A DNA stretch of 64,000 nt from Streptomyces sp. NA02950. Its GTDB lineage: Bacteria; Actinomycetota; Actinomycetes; Streptomycetales; Streptomycetaceae. How positions within the stretch are numbered: the stretch's first letter is position 1; each line of letters begins with the position of its first letter. Below, one piece after another: positions 16,243 through 27,435 of this stretch. The notes beneath the pieces were generated by a model, which searched no databases, was not told the DNA's origin, and saw only the letters and a list, made by a program, of their open reading frames with translations. The stretch is taken from NCBI RefSeq assembly GCF_013364155.1, contig NZ_CP054916.1, forward strand, positions 6,941,001 to 7,005,000, read 5' to 3'. A program made the position numbers and the translations under genes.

Positions 16243-17981
16243 GCCTCCGCCTTGGTGACGCCGACGGTGCTGTTCTGGAGCCCGGCGTCGTCGGGCACGT
16301 CGAGCTGGCCGGTCTCGTGGTATTCGAGCTGCTGCCGCCGGTTGGGGATGATTCCTTCGGGGCGGAAGCGCATCAGCAGGATCAGCGCGATACCGAAGGC
16401 GAGGAGCTGGTAGTCCTGGAGGAATTCCAGCTTCTTGGGGATGAGGAAGAGCAGGGTGGCGCCCAGCAGCGGACCGCCGATGGTGCCCATACCGCCGAGG
16501 ATGACGGCGGCGAGCAGGAAGGTGGAGTTCGGCGGCACGGGGCCGGCGAAGACGTACTGCTCGGGGACGACGGTGGTCTGGAAGTGGGCCCATACGGTGC
16601 CCGCGACACCGGCGAGGGTGGCGCCCAGCGCGAAGGCGATGAGCTTGACGCGGAAGCCGTTGATGCCCATGGCGGTGGCGGCCGTCTCGTCCTCGCGGAT
16701 GGCCACCCAGGCGCGCCCGATACGGGAGTTGCCCGCCCGGCTGAAGACGAGCACCACGAGGATCGTGACGAGCAGCATCAGCAGGTAGTAGTTGCCGTTG
16801 GAGTCGAGCGTGAGCCCCGCGAAGGTGTGCTCGTCGTCGAAGTTGAAGCCGAAGATCTCCAGCGGCGGGATGTTGGGGATGCCGTTGGGACCGTTGGTGA
16901 CCGAGGGCCCGGAGGTGCCGTCGAGATTGAGCACGGCGATCCGGAAGATCTCTCCGAAGCCCAGGGTGACGATGGCGAGGTAGTCGCCGCGCAGCCGCAG
17001 GGTCGGGGCGCCGATGACGACGCCGAAGATCAGTGAGACCACGCCTCCGGTGATCACGGCGGCCCAGAACGGGAAGTGGACGTCGATGGTGGAGGCGGTG
17101 GCTCCGGAGACCAGGGCGGCGGTGTACGCGCCGACGCCGAGGAAGGCGACATAACCGAGGTCGAGGAGTCCGGCCAGGCCGACGACGATGTTCAGGCCGA
17201 GGGCGACGGTCGCGAAGATAGCGATGTTGACGCCGAGTTCGGTGAAGCTGGCCTTCTCCTGGAAGAAGGGGAAGACGAGCGCCGTGACCAGCGCCGCGAC
17301 CAGGGTGGTGGAGCGGTGGGTGGTGGTCAGCGCGCTGATCCGGGTGATGAGCCCCGACTTGACCAGGGCGAGGGCACCGAAGATCACCGCGATGAGGTAG
17401 CCGATGAACGGCTCGGGGTGGTCGGCGTCGGTCTGGATGCCGTAGTTGAGGACGTACAGACCGACCGCGAAGGCACCCGCGATGATCAGGATCTCGGCCC
17501 AGGAGGGGAGCGCCTTGGGGCGGCAGATCGGCCGGGTGTCGTCCGGCAGCAGGAAGGTGGTGGCGACCGGGACGGCCGTGGCCAGGGCGGCGACGAAGCC
17601 GCCGGGCTCCAGGTTGACCAGGCCGTCGAGGTCGACGGCGATGGAGATGACCGTGAACCAGGTGACGGCGAAGGTGCCGAGGGCCGCCGCGCGCAGGGCC
17701 GCGGTGGAACCGGCCGGGGTGAGCCAGCGCAGACCCCGGATGTCCAGGGCGGCGGCCGCGAACGCGGTGGTGGTCAGGGCCAGGACGAGGGTGAGGAGCT
17801 GGAGTCCGCCGGGATAGCCGTAGACGGTGAGGTCCCCGGGGAACTCGGCCGTCCAGGTCCAGGCGAGGAAGGTGGAGACGACCCCGGCGAGCCCGCCGGC
17901 CGCGGTGAGTGCGCGCAGCAGGGTGGTGCGGGGGGCGGCGCCGGTGTTCCGGGCGGTGTTCTTGGTGGTGTCGGTGCTCAT
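16239..17981 (-). CDS. livM: Branched-chain amino acid ABC transporter, permease LivM
   Basis: A 580-residue membrane protein, longer than typical LivM (300-450 residues) because of an N-terminal half with about four extra hydrophobic segments (LRALTAAGGLAGVVSTFLAW, LLTLVLALTTTAFAAAAL and so on). The C-terminal half is a standard LivM permease with GLNIVVGLAGLLDLGYVAFLGVGAYTAAL and a coupling-helix region GRAWVAIREDETAATAMGI. The ATG at 17981 has GGGAG six bases upstream and is preferred over the GTG at 17987. It follows livH by 10 bases. Confidence 0.92.
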   Translation of the reverse strand: MSTDTTKNTARNTGAAPRTTLLRALTAAGGLAGVVSTFLAWTWTAEFPGDLTVYGYPGGLQLLTLVLALTTTAFAAAALDIRGLRWLTPAGSTAALRAAALGTFAVTWFTVISIAVDLDGLVNLEPGGFVAALATAVPVATTFLLPDDTRPICRPKALPSWAEILIIAGAFAVGLYVLNYGIQTDADHPEPFIGYLIAVIFGALALVKSGLITRISALTTTHRSTTLVAALVTALVFPFFQEKASFTELGVNIAIFATVALGLNIVVGLAGLLDLGYVAFLGVGAYTAALVSGATASTIDVHFPFWAAVITGGVVSLIFGVVIGAPTLRLRGDYLAIVTLGFGEIFRIAVLNLDGTSGPSVTNGPNGIPNIPPLEIFGFNFDDEHTFAGLTLDSNGNYYLLMLLVTILVVLVFSRAGNSRIGRAWVAIREDETAATAMGINGFRVKLIAFALGATLAGVAGTVWAHFQTTVVPEQYVFAGPVPPNSTFLLAAVILGGMGTIGGPLLGATLLFLIPKKLEFLQDYQLLAFGIALILLMRFRPEGIIPNRRQQLEYHETGQLDVPDDAGLQNSTVGVTKAEA

Positions 17982-17991
17982 GGTCACTCCC

Positions 17992-18924
17992 TCACGCCCG
18001 GTCCGCTACGCGTTCGCCGAGCAGACCCTGTGGTCTGACCAGCAGGACGAGGATGAGCAGGGCGAACGCCCAGACGTCCTTCCAGGCACCGCCGCCGAGC
18101 TGGTCCATCCCGGGGATGTCCTGGATGTACTTGATGGCCAGGGCCTCGGCGATGCCGAGGACAACACCGCCGAGCATGGCGCCGTAGATGTTGCCGATGC
18201 CGCCGAGGACGGCGGCGGTGAACGCCTTGAGACCGGCGATGAAGCCCATCTCGAAGTTGATCTGGCCGTACTTGAGCCCGTGGGAGAGGGCGGCGACGGC
18301 CGCGAACGCACCGCCGATGGCGAAGGCCATCACGATGATGCGGTCGGTGTTGATGCCCATCAGCTTGGCGGTGTCGGGGTCCTGGGCGGTGGCCTGCATG
18401 GCGCGGCCGGCCCGGCTCTTGGAGACGAACAGGCCCAGGGCGAGCATGCACATCGGGGCGGCTATCAGCAGGAACGCGTCGCCTCGCTGGATGTGCAGAT
18501 TGTCCAGGAGCTCAAAGGACTTGCCCTCGAACTGCGGGAAGCTGCGGGGCTTCTTGGCGTCCGGGTAGAAGGCCCAGACGGCCTGCTGCAACGCGATGGA
18601 CAGGCCGATCGCGGTGATCAGTGGAGCGAGTCGTGGTCCGCCACGCAGAGGTCGGTAGGCGAAACGTTCGGCTGCGGTGGCGATGCCGACCGAGGCGACA
18701 ACACCGCCCACGAGCATCAGTGGCAGGGCGAGGGAGAGCGCGGTGCCGCTGGGCAGCCAGATGTAGATGGTGAGGGCGCCGAAGCCCCCGATCATGAAGA
18801 TCTCGCCATGGGCGAAGTTGATGAGCTGGACGATGCCGTAGACCATGGTGTACCCGATGGCGATCAAGCCGTAGAGAGCACCGAGGGTCAGGCCGTTGAC
18901 CAGCGTTTGCGGCAGTTCGTGCAC
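17992..18924 (-). CDS. livH: Branched-chain amino acid ABC transporter, permease LivH
   Basis: A 310-residue inner-membrane permease. The N-terminus LVNGLTLGALYGLIAIGYTMVYGIVQLINFAHGEIFMIGGF is diagnostic of LivH, and the coupling motif SRAGRAMQATAQDPDTAKLMGIN with the following FAIGGAFAAVAAL and AAVLGGIGNIYGAMLGGVVLG complete the family pattern. The GTG start is preceded by GGAGG with good spacing. It is the first gene of livHMGF and lies 102 bp after the separately positioned binding-protein gene, with a strong hairpin in the gap. Confidence 0.94.
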   Translation of the reverse strand: MHELPQTLVNGLTLGALYGLIAIGYTMVYGIVQLINFAHGEIFMIGGFGALTIYIWLPSGTALSLALPLMLVGGVVASVGIATAAERFAYRPLRGGPRLAPLITAIGLSIALQQAVWAFYPDAKKPRSFPQFEGKSFELLDNLHIQRGDAFLLIAAPMCMLALGLFVSKSRAGRAMQATAQDPDTAKLMGINTDRIIVMAFAIGGAFAAVAALSHGLKYGQINFEMGFIAGLKAFTAAVLGGIGNIYGAMLGGVVLGIAEALAIKYIQDIPGMDQLGGGAWKDVWAFALLILVLLVRPQGLLGERVADRA

Positions 18925-18959
18925 CGCAGGGCCTCCGATGAGCGTGTCGGATTATGACG

Positions 18960-18993
18960 CCGCGCGAGGGCGCTGGTGTGCGCCCTCGCGCGG
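18960..18993 (-). terminator. Intercistronic hairpin between livJ and livH
   Basis: A perfect 14-bp stem (CCGCGCGAGGGCGC and complement) with a 6-base loop, between the end of the binding-protein gene and the start of livH on the same strand. No T tract follows on the minus strand, so it is more likely a partial terminator or mRNA 3'-end stabiliser, which would give more binding protein than membrane components. Confidence 0.75.
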
Positions 18994-19026
18994 TTTCGTT
19001 GGGTGAAGTGCGGGGCAGTTGCCGGG

Positions 19027-20259
19027 TCAGTCCTTGAAGGTGGCGCTCTTCACGGACTTCCAGGCGCCCTTCTTGACCTCGTAGACGGTGAGCTGCTTGT
19101 TGGTGGTGTCGCCGTACTGGTCGAAGGAGACCTTGCCGGTGACGCCGTCGAACGAGACCTTGCCGAGCGCCTCGGTGATCTTGGCGCGTGCGTCGTCCGG
19201 GAGCTCGCCGTCGTTGTCCTTGGCGACCTGCTTGACGGCCTGGATGATCGACCAGGCGGCGTCGTAGGAGTAGCCGCCGTAGGCCGCGTACGGGTCCTTG
19301 TAGCCCTGGGCCTGGTAGTTCTTCACGAAGGTCTTGGCGGAGTCGAGCTGCTCGACCGGGTAGCCGACGGAGGTGGCGAGGTCACCGTCGTTGCTGGTGC
19401 CCGACGCCTTGATGAAGGCGGGGTCGTAGACGCCGTCGCCGCCCATGACCGGGACGTCCGCCCCGGCCTGCTTGATCTGGTCGGAGAGGAGGCCGCCCTC
19501 GGGATACTGGCCGCCGAAGTAGACCGAGTCGGCCTTGGCGGACTTGACCTTGCTGGCGATACCGGAGAAGTCGGTCTCCTTGACGGTCAGGTGGTCGGTG
19601 CCGACGACCGTGCCGCCCAGCCGCTTGAACTCGGCGGCGAAGATCTTGGCAAGACCGGCGCCGTACGCCTGCTTGTCGTCGACGACGAAGACCTTCCGCT
19701 TCTTGGCGTCGTTGTAGTAGTACTGCGCGGCGAAGCGACCCTGGATGATGTCGGTGGTCGCGGTGCGGAAGTAGGTCTGGAAGGGGCGTTCCTTCTTGCC
19801 CGAGGCCCAGTTGTCACCCTGGCTCAGCGCCGGGTTGGTGTTGGCCGGGGAGACCTGCGCGAGGTCGGCCTTGTTGAAGACACCCTGCATGGACTGGGCG
19901 ACGCCCGAGTTCAGCGGGCCGACCATGCCGAGGATCTCCTCGTCGTCGACCATCGAGGTGGCGTTCTGCTTGCCGGAGGACGGCACGGCCTGGTCGTCGA
20001 AGGACTTGACCTTGAAGGTGACGCCCTCCACCTCGTTGTTCTTGTTGGCTATCCGCGTCGCGAGGTCGACGGAGTTCTTGATGCCCTGGCCGAGGGCGGA
20101 CAGCGAACCGGTCAGCGGGGCATCGACACCGATGACCACGGTCGTCTTCTTGTCCTTGTCCCCGCTTGAGTCTTTGCCGTCGCGCGACCCGCAGGCAGTG
20201 AGGGTGAGGGCTCCCGCAGTGATCGCGGTCGTCATGATGAGCAAGGAACGGTGTCGCAC
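19027..20259 (-). CDS. livJ: Branched-chain amino acid ABC transporter, substrate-binding lipoprotein
   Basis: A 410-residue lipoprotein. The signal peptide MRHRSLLIMTTAITAGALTLTACGS ends in a lipobox (LTAC). The mature part is a periplasmic-binding-protein type I fold: VVIGVDAPLTGSLSALGQGIKNSVDLA, then ILGMVGPLNSGVAQSMQGV, SPANTNPALSQ, and the C-terminal GYSYDAAWSIIQAVKQ with FDGVTGKVSFDQYGD, all typical of Leu/Ile/Val receptors. It is anchored outside the membrane and delivers substrate to LivHM. The GTG start has AAAGGA six bases upstream. A GGCACC/GGTGCC dyad sits in its leader (about 20280-20301). Confidence 0.94.
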   Translation of the reverse strand: MRHRSLLIMTTAITAGALTLTACGSRDGKDSSGDKDKKTTVVIGVDAPLTGSLSALGQGIKNSVDLATRIANKNNEVEGVTFKVKSFDDQAVPSSGKQNATSMVDDEEILGMVGPLNSGVAQSMQGVFNKADLAQVSPANTNPALSQGDNWASGKKERPFQTYFRTATTDIIQGRFAAQYYYNDAKKRKVFVVDDKQAYGAGLAKIFAAEFKRLGGTVVGTDHLTVKETDFSGIASKVKSAKADSVYFGGQYPEGGLLSDQIKQAGADVPVMGGDGVYDPAFIKASGTSNDGDLATSVGYPVEQLDSAKTFVKNYQAQGYKDPYAAYGGYSYDAAWSIIQAVKQVAKDNDGELPDDARAKITEALGKVSFDGVTGKVSFDQYGDTTNKQLTVYEVKKGAWKSVKSATFKD

Positions 20260-20538
20260 GAGGAATCCTTTCCTGGCCCGGCACCCTTCTCATGAGGTGC
20301 CGTGTCCTCGCCGATTGGACCTGTTGTTGCCGTGCAGGTGCGGCGTACACCCGACGGGGTCGTGACTGGCTGTGACTCTAAGCGTGGGGCGTCGCGGGTG
20401 GCAGAGGTGCAGGCCATGATGTGACTGTCTTGTTATGACGCGCGTCACCGGGGGGCGTTCGTGTAGCGGAACAGAAAGAATGAATCGGGCAAAACCGGAT
20501 TAAATATTTGGTCCGGATGCTGAGAAGTTGCAGTTCCG

Positions 20539-21225
20539 CTAAGGAGTGTGGGGAACTCGCGAGCGATGTGCGGGGCAGCGTGCGCGCAGCGCGGCGGAAA
20601 GATCATTTGCGTAGGCGTCGCCGATCAGAAAAGTCTGATCCTTTATTGCGCGAATGTTACGGAGCGTGACGTCGAGCGGAGGCAGCTCAACGCCGAGCGG
20701 AATCCCCGAACAGTGCCGCACCGAGATGCGCACGGTGAGGTCACGGCTGGTCCCGCTGCGGATCGTGACCGGGGTGCGAGGGCTGGTGATGAGGCTCAAC
20801 GCGGGGTAGGGCTGGGCGATGTTCTCCACGGTCACAGCGGTGTTCCGGACCGCGGCGACGCGTATCCGGAATGTGAAGACACCATCGTTCGCCGCACCGT
20901 CCAGGTCAGTTGTGCCCGCATAGCTCACCTCCACGGCCTGGGCGGGCCACGGGGGCGGCGGGGACGCGGGCGGAGCGGGGCGGCTCAGTAGCAGAGAGCA
21001 GCCCGTCGCGATGGCCGCGACGGCACCCGCGAGGGTGAGGGCGGTACGGCGCGTGCGCCGGGGCAGCGCCGCCCAACGCCCGTACACGCCGGGGGAGTCG
21101 GGATCACCGGCGCGGCTGGTGAGGGTTTCGGGGGCGGGGCCTGTGGCGGGCGCCTCTGCGATGGGGGGCGCGGGGTGCGGATCGCCGCCGGGGGCGGCCG
21201 GCTCGACCGGCCCGATGCCGCTCAT
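20539..21225 (-). CDS. Hypothetical membrane-anchored protein
   Basis: A 228-residue protein I do not recognise. The first 50 residues are Pro/Ala/Gly-rich and presumably cytoplasmic. RRTRRTALTLAGAVAAIATGCSLLL (about 55-79) is one transmembrane anchor. The rest, beginning with a Pro-rich linker, looks extracytoplasmic and rich in beta strands (VEVSYAGTTDLDGAANDGVFTFRIRVAAVR, PVTIRSGTSRDLTVRISVRHC), with two cysteines that could pair. The gene is on the same strand as the thioesterase upstream but separated by 341 bp and a strong terminator. It may be an extracellular sensor or accessory protein. Confidence 0.6.
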   Translation of the reverse strand: MSGIGPVEPAAPGGDPHPAPPIAEAPATGPAPETLTSRAGDPDSPGVYGRWAALPRRTRRTALTLAGAVAAIATGCSLLLSRPAPPASPPPPWPAQAVEVSYAGTTDLDGAANDGVFTFRIRVAAVRNTAVTVENIAQPYPALSLITSPRTPVTIRSGTSRDLTVRISVRHCSGIPLGVELPPLDVTLRNIRAIKDQTFLIGDAYANDLSAALRARCPAHRSRVPHTP

Positions 21226-21404
21226 GCCGAAGGCCGCCGGGGCTCAGGGCGGCGGTTGGCAGGGCTCGCGGGCGCACGGCGCCGCTTCGCCTGATGTTTG
21301 ATCAACTCCTGTGCGGCACGGGCCGTGTGCACATGGGTCGATGCCCTCATGGAGAAACGTTAGAACGCGCCCGAGGGGGAGGCAACGGCCGTGCGCGAGC
21401 GGCC

Positions 21405-21453
21405 GGTGGTGCGGTGCGGAGCCCCTCGCCCGGGGGCTCCGCACCGCACCACC
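21405..21453. terminator. Exceptionally long hairpin (21-bp perfect stem)
   Basis: The arms at 21405-21425 and 21433-21453 are perfectly complementary around the 7-base loop TCGCCCG. It follows the thioesterase gene on the minus strand and probably terminates it. Confidence 0.85.
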
Positions 21454-21468
21454 CCGGCGCAGCACTGG

Positions 21469-21574
21469 GCGATCACCGGCCGGGCGTCACAGTGAGCGAT
21501 TATCGGCCGGGGTGTCACGCTGAGCGGTCACCGGCCGGGGCTCACCAGGCGGTCACCGGCCGGGTGTCACTGCG
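21469..21574. repeat. Four degenerate tandem repeats of about 27 bp
   Basis: The phrase GCGRTCACCGGCCGGGNGTCAC recurs at 21469, 21496, 21524 and 21549 with small changes, ending inside the last codons of the thioesterase gene. The four-fold phased GGTCACCGGCCGGG core suggests repeated binding sites or slippage. Together with the adjacent hairpin it fills the 341-bp gap; no gene is visible there. Confidence 0.75.
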
Positions 21575-22082
21575 CGGCGCGCTCCTTCGCCTCCTGGATC
21601 TCGGTGACGGTCTTGGACCGACCGGCCTCGTCGACCTCGCGCAGCAGGCAGGTGAGCCGGGCGGTGCACACCCGGCGGTCCTGCTCATCGCTGATCACGA
21701 CCTCGTAGGTGGCGGTGGAGCGGCCCCGGTGGACGGGGGTCGCCACCCCGGTGACCAGGCCGGAGCGGACCCCGCGGTGATGGGTGCAGTTGAGGTCCAC
21801 CCCGACCGCGATCCGTCCACTGCCCCCGTGGAGCATCGAGCCGATCGAGCCGAGGGTCTCGGCCAGCACCGCGGAGGCGCCGCCGTGCAGCAGACCGTAC
21901 GGCTGGGTGTTGCCCTCCACGGGCATGGTGCCCACCACACGCTCGGCGGAGGCTTCCTGGACCTGCACGCCCATGCGGGTGCCGAGGTGACCGGCGGAGA
22001 ACAGCGCGGGAAGGTCGACGCCGAGCGCCGCGTACTCGTCGAGGACCTCTTGCGGGAACTTCACGCTGGACTGCTCGCCCAT
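21567..22082 (-). CDS. Hotdog-fold thioesterase (PaaI/YdiI type)
   Basis: A 171-residue acyl-CoA thioesterase. The hotdog core is visible: GTMPVEGNTQPYGLLHGGASAVLAETLGSIGS, with the catalytic acid expected at the Glu of LAETLGS and the HGG loop binding CoA, followed by VGVDLNCTHHRGVRSGLVTG and the last strand TYEVVISDEQDRRVCTARLTCLLRE. It hydrolyses an aryl- or acyl-CoA in the cytoplasm; the substrate is unknown. The start MGEQSSVKFP at 22082 begins the usual N-terminal helix. It lies downstream of the molybdopterin oxidoreductase gene on the same strand with a 61-bp gap. Confidence 0.87.
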   Translation of the reverse strand: MGEQSSVKFPQEVLDEYAALGVDLPALFSAGHLGTRMGVQVQEASAERVVGTMPVEGNTQPYGLLHGGASAVLAETLGSIGSMLHGGSGRIAVGVDLNCTHHRGVRSGLVTGVATPVHRGRSTATYEVVISDEQDRRVCTARLTCLLREVDEAGRSKTVTEIQEAKERAAQ

Positions 22083-22143
22083 GGACCGGCTCCGTTCGTG
22101 TGCTTGTCGTGGCCATCTTCCTATCAGGTGGCTGAGCAAACGC

Positions 22144-24423
<2,280 letters not shown>

Positions 24424-24549
24424 GTCGCTCCCCTTTGAGCTCTGCGGTGCGTGTCCTGTGCAGGAATCTGCTGCCAACGATCCTGTCATGCGGCACCGAC
24501 ATCCGGGACCGGGCGGTCTCCCCTGTTCTCCTCCCTTGTTGTCCTGGCC

Positions 24550-24590
24550 TCCTGTCTCCTTCCTGTCCCTTCCTGTCTCCTTCCTGTCCC
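24550..24590. repeat. Two 20-bp pyrimidine-rich direct repeats, period 21 bp
   Basis: TCCTGTCTCCTTCCTGTCCC occurs perfectly at 24550 and 24571 in the 270-bp gap between the divergent oxidoreductase and polA genes, about 100 bp upstream of the polA promoter. Each unit itself contains two TCCTGT steps. Confidence 0.85.
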
Positions 24591-24663
24591 CTTTATCGCT
24601 CCGCGGTCTCGTCCTCATCGCGCCGCGATCCCGCCGGCCGGTCCGGTGCCGGAGCGGGAAGCA

Positions 24664-24686
24664 TTGTCGGTGGGGCGTGGCAGGAT
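24664..24686 (+). promoter_or_regulatory. PafBC-type (RecA-NDp-like) DNA-damage promoter of polA
   Basis: TTGTCGGTG at 24664-24672, then 8 bases, then CAGGAT at 24681-24686. This is the TTGTCRGTG-N8-TANNNT motif of the mycobacterial LexA-independent damage response with one deviation (C for the first T of the -10). The GTG start follows 7 bases after the -10, implying a leaderless or near-leaderless mRNA. Confidence 0.7.
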
Positions 24687-24693
24687 CGGGGAC

Positions 24694-27432
24694 GTGGCAG
24701 AGAAAGCATCGAAGAAGACCGCAGCGCCCGCGCCCGACCGCACGGGGGAGGACCGTCCCCGCCTGCTCCTGCTGGACGGGCATTCCCTGGCATACCGGGC
24801 ATTCTTCGCGCTGCCGGCGGAGAACTTCAACACGACCACCGGCCAGACCACCAACGCGATCTACGGCTTCACCTCGATGCTGGCGAACACGCTCCGTGAT
24901 GAGCGGCCTACGCACCTGGCGGTGGCGTTCGACGTCTCGCGCAAGACCTGGCGCTCCGAGCAGTTCACCGACTACAAGGCGAACCGCTCCAAGACCCCGG
25001 ATGAGTTCAAGGGCCAGGTCGAGCTGATCGGCGAGCTGCTCGACGCCATGAGCGTCATCCGCTTCGCGATCGACGGTTTCGAGGCCGACGACGTGATCGC
25101 CACCCTTGCCACCCAGGCCGAGGCCGAGGGGTTCGAGGTGCTGATCGTCACCGGCGACCGCGACACCTTCCAACTGGTCAGTGACCATGTCACCGTGCTC
25201 TACCCGACCAAGGGCGTCTCCGAGCTGACCCGCTTCACCCCGGAGAAGGTCCAGGAGAAGTACGGCCTCACCCCGCGCCAGTACCCGGACTTCGCGGCGC
25301 TGCGCGGCGACCCGTCGGACAACCTCCCCGGTATCCCGGGCGTCGGCGAGAAGACCGCCGCGAAGTGGATCAACCAGTTCGGCTCCTTCCAGGAGCTGGT
25401 GGACCGGGTCGAGGAGGTCAAGGGGAAGGTCGGCGAGAAGCTCCGCGAGCATCTGGAGGCCGTCAAGCTCAACCGGCAGCTCACCGAGCTGGTGCGGGAT
25501 GTGGAGCTGGGCACCGGCCCGGACGGTCTCAAGCGCGCTCCGTACAACAGGGAAGCGCTCTCGGTGATCCTGGACGCCCTGGAGTTCCGCCACCAGAACT
25601 TCCGCGACCGCCTCATGGCCGTCGACCCCGGCGCCGCCGAGGAGGAGCCGGTGGCCGCGGGCCCCGGTGTCGAGGTCGAGGGAGTCACGCTGGGCGAGGG
25701 CGAACTCGCCCCCTGGCTCGCGATCCACGGCGGTGCGGCGCTGGGCCTGGCCACCGTCGACAGCTGGGCCCTGGGCAGCGGCAGTGTCAGTGAGATCGCG
25801 CTGGCCACCGCCGGGGGACCGGCCGTCTGTTTCGACCCCGCGCGGCTGGACGAGGCCGATGAGCGGGCCTTCGCCGGCTGGCTCGCCGACACCGGCCGCC
25901 CCAAGGTCATGCACAACGCCAAGGGGATCATGCGGGTCTTCGCCGAGCACGGCTGGTCCGTCGCGGGCGTCACCATGGACACCGCCCTGGCCGCCTATCT
26001 GGTCAAGCCCGGCCGCCGTTCCTTCGAGCTGGACGCGCTGTCGGTGGAGTACCTGGGCCGTGAGCTGTCCCCGGCCTCCGCCGCGGAGAGCGGACAGCTC
26101 GCCTTCGGCACCGACGAAGAGGCCGAGCAGGACGCCCTGATGATCAAGGCGCGGACCATCCTCGACCTCGGCGAGGCGTTCGGCGACCGGCTCGAGGCCG
26201 TCGGCGCCGCCGGGCTGCTGCACGATGTGGAGCTGCCCACCTCCGAGCTGCTGGCCCGGATGGAGCGTGCGGGCATCGCCGCCGACCGCGCCTGGCTGGA
26301 CCGCATGGAGGAGCAGTTCGCGGCCGCCGTGCAGCAGGCCGTGCAGGAGGCCCATGCCGCGGTGGGCCATGAGTTCAACCTCGGCTCGCCCAAGCAGCTC
26401 CAGGAAGTGCTCTTCGGCGAGCTGGGCCTGCCCAAGACCAAGAAGACCAAGACCGGTTACACCACGGACGCCGACGCGCTCGCCTGGCTCGCCGCGCAGA
26501 CCGACCACGAGCTCCCGGTGATCATGCTGCGCCACCGTGAGCAGGCCCGGCTGCGTTCCACCGTCGAGGGGCTGATCAAGACCATCGCGCCCGGCGGCCG
26601 GATCCACACCAGCTTCAACCAGACGGTGGCCGCCACCGGCCGGCTGTCCTCCACCGACCCCAACCTCCAGAACATCCCGGTGCGCACCGACGAGGGCCGG
26701 GCCATCCGGCGCGGCTTTGTGGTCGGCGACGGCTTCGAGTCGCTGATGACGGCCGACTACAGCCAGATCGAGCTGCGCGTCATGGCCCATCTCTCCGAGG
26801 ACGAGGGCCTGATCGAGGCGTTCACCTCCGGTGAGGACCTGCACACCACCGTCGCCTCCCAGGTCTTCGGCGTCGCCAAGTCCGAGGTGGACCCGGAGAT
26901 GCGCCGCAAGATCAAGGCGATGTCCTACGGTCTGGCGTACGGTCTGTCGGCGTTCGGCCTCTCCCAGCAGCTGGGCATCACCCCGGATGAGGCCCGCAAG
27001 CTGATGGAGAACTTCTTCGAGCGGTTCGGCGGGGTGCGCGACTATCTCCAGCGGGTCGTGGAGGAGGCGCGGGCCACCGGCTACACCGAGACCATGCTCG
27101 GCCGCCGCCGCTATCTGCCCGACCTCACCAGCGACAACCGTCAGCGCCGCGAGATGGCCGAGCGGATGGCGCTCAACGCCCCGATCCAGGGGACCGCCGC
27201 CGACATCGTGAAGATCGCGATGCTCAAGGTGGACGCGGCGTTGACGAAGGAGAAACTCTCGTCGCGGATGCTGTTGCAGGTCCACGACGAAATCGTGCTC
27301 GAGGTCGCGCCCGGTGAGCGGGAGCGGGTCGAGGAGCTGGTGCGCCGTGAGATGGCGGACGCCTTCCAACTCCGGGCTCCGCTGGATGTATCGGTCGGTT
27401 CCGGTGCGGACTGGGAGTCGGCCGCTCACTGA
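24694..27432 (+). CDS. polA: DNA polymerase I
   Basis: A 912-residue enzyme for gap filling and RNA primer removal in replication and repair. Residues 1 to about 310 are the 5'-3' exonuclease (LLLLDGHSLAYRAFFALP, ALRGDPSDNLPGIPGVGEKTA). The middle region (about 320-520) has the exonuclease fold but lacks the DxE metal-binding motif, so proofreading is probably absent, as in other actinobacterial PolA. The polymerase part has motif A DYSQIELR near 687, motif B KAMSYGLAYGLSAFG near 741 and motif C VHDEIVLE near 864. The GTG at 24694 (VAEKASKK) is chosen over the frame start at 24451 because it immediately follows a matching promoter. Confidence 0.97.
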   Translation: MAEKASKKTAAPAPDRTGEDRPRLLLLDGHSLAYRAFFALPAENFNTTTGQTTNAIYGFTSMLANTLRDERPTHLAVAFDVSRKTWRSEQFTDYKANRSKTPDEFKGQVELIGELLDAMSVIRFAIDGFEADDVIATLATQAEAEGFEVLIVTGDRDTFQLVSDHVTVLYPTKGVSELTRFTPEKVQEKYGLTPRQYPDFAALRGDPSDNLPGIPGVGEKTAAKWINQFGSFQELVDRVEEVKGKVGEKLREHLEAVKLNRQLTELVRDVELGTGPDGLKRAPYNREALSVILDALEFRHQNFRDRLMAVDPGAAEEEPVAAGPGVEVEGVTLGEGELAPWLAIHGGAALGLATVDSWALGSGSVSEIALATAGGPAVCFDPARLDEADERAFAGWLADTGRPKVMHNAKGIMRVFAEHGWSVAGVTMDTALAAYLVKPGRRSFELDALSVEYLGRELSPASAAESGQLAFGTDEEAEQDALMIKARTILDLGEAFGDRLEAVGAAGLLHDVELPTSELLARMERAGIAADRAWLDRMEEQFAAAVQQAVQEAHAAVGHEFNLGSPKQLQEVLFGELGLPKTKKTKTGYTTDADALAWLAAQTDHELPVIMLRHREQARLRSTVEGLIKTIAPGGRIHTSFNQTVAATGRLSSTDPNLQNIPVRTDEGRAIRRGFVVGDGFESLMTADYSQIELRVMAHLSEDEGLIEAFTSGEDLHTTVASQVFGVAKSEVDPEMRRKIKAMSYGLAYGLSAFGLSQQLGITPDEARKLMENFFERFGGVRDYLQRVVEEARATGYTETMLGRRRYLPDLTSDNRQRREMAERMALNAPIQGTAADIVKIAMLKVDAALTKEKLSSRMLLQVHDEIVLEVAPGERERVEELVRREMADAFQLRAPLDVSVGSGADWESAAH

Positions 27433-27435
27433 GGT

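Noticed and set aside
21469..21574. CRISPR-like array
   Set aside because: Repeats are contiguous without spacers and are degenerate, so this is a simple tandem repeat. No cas genes occur in the window.
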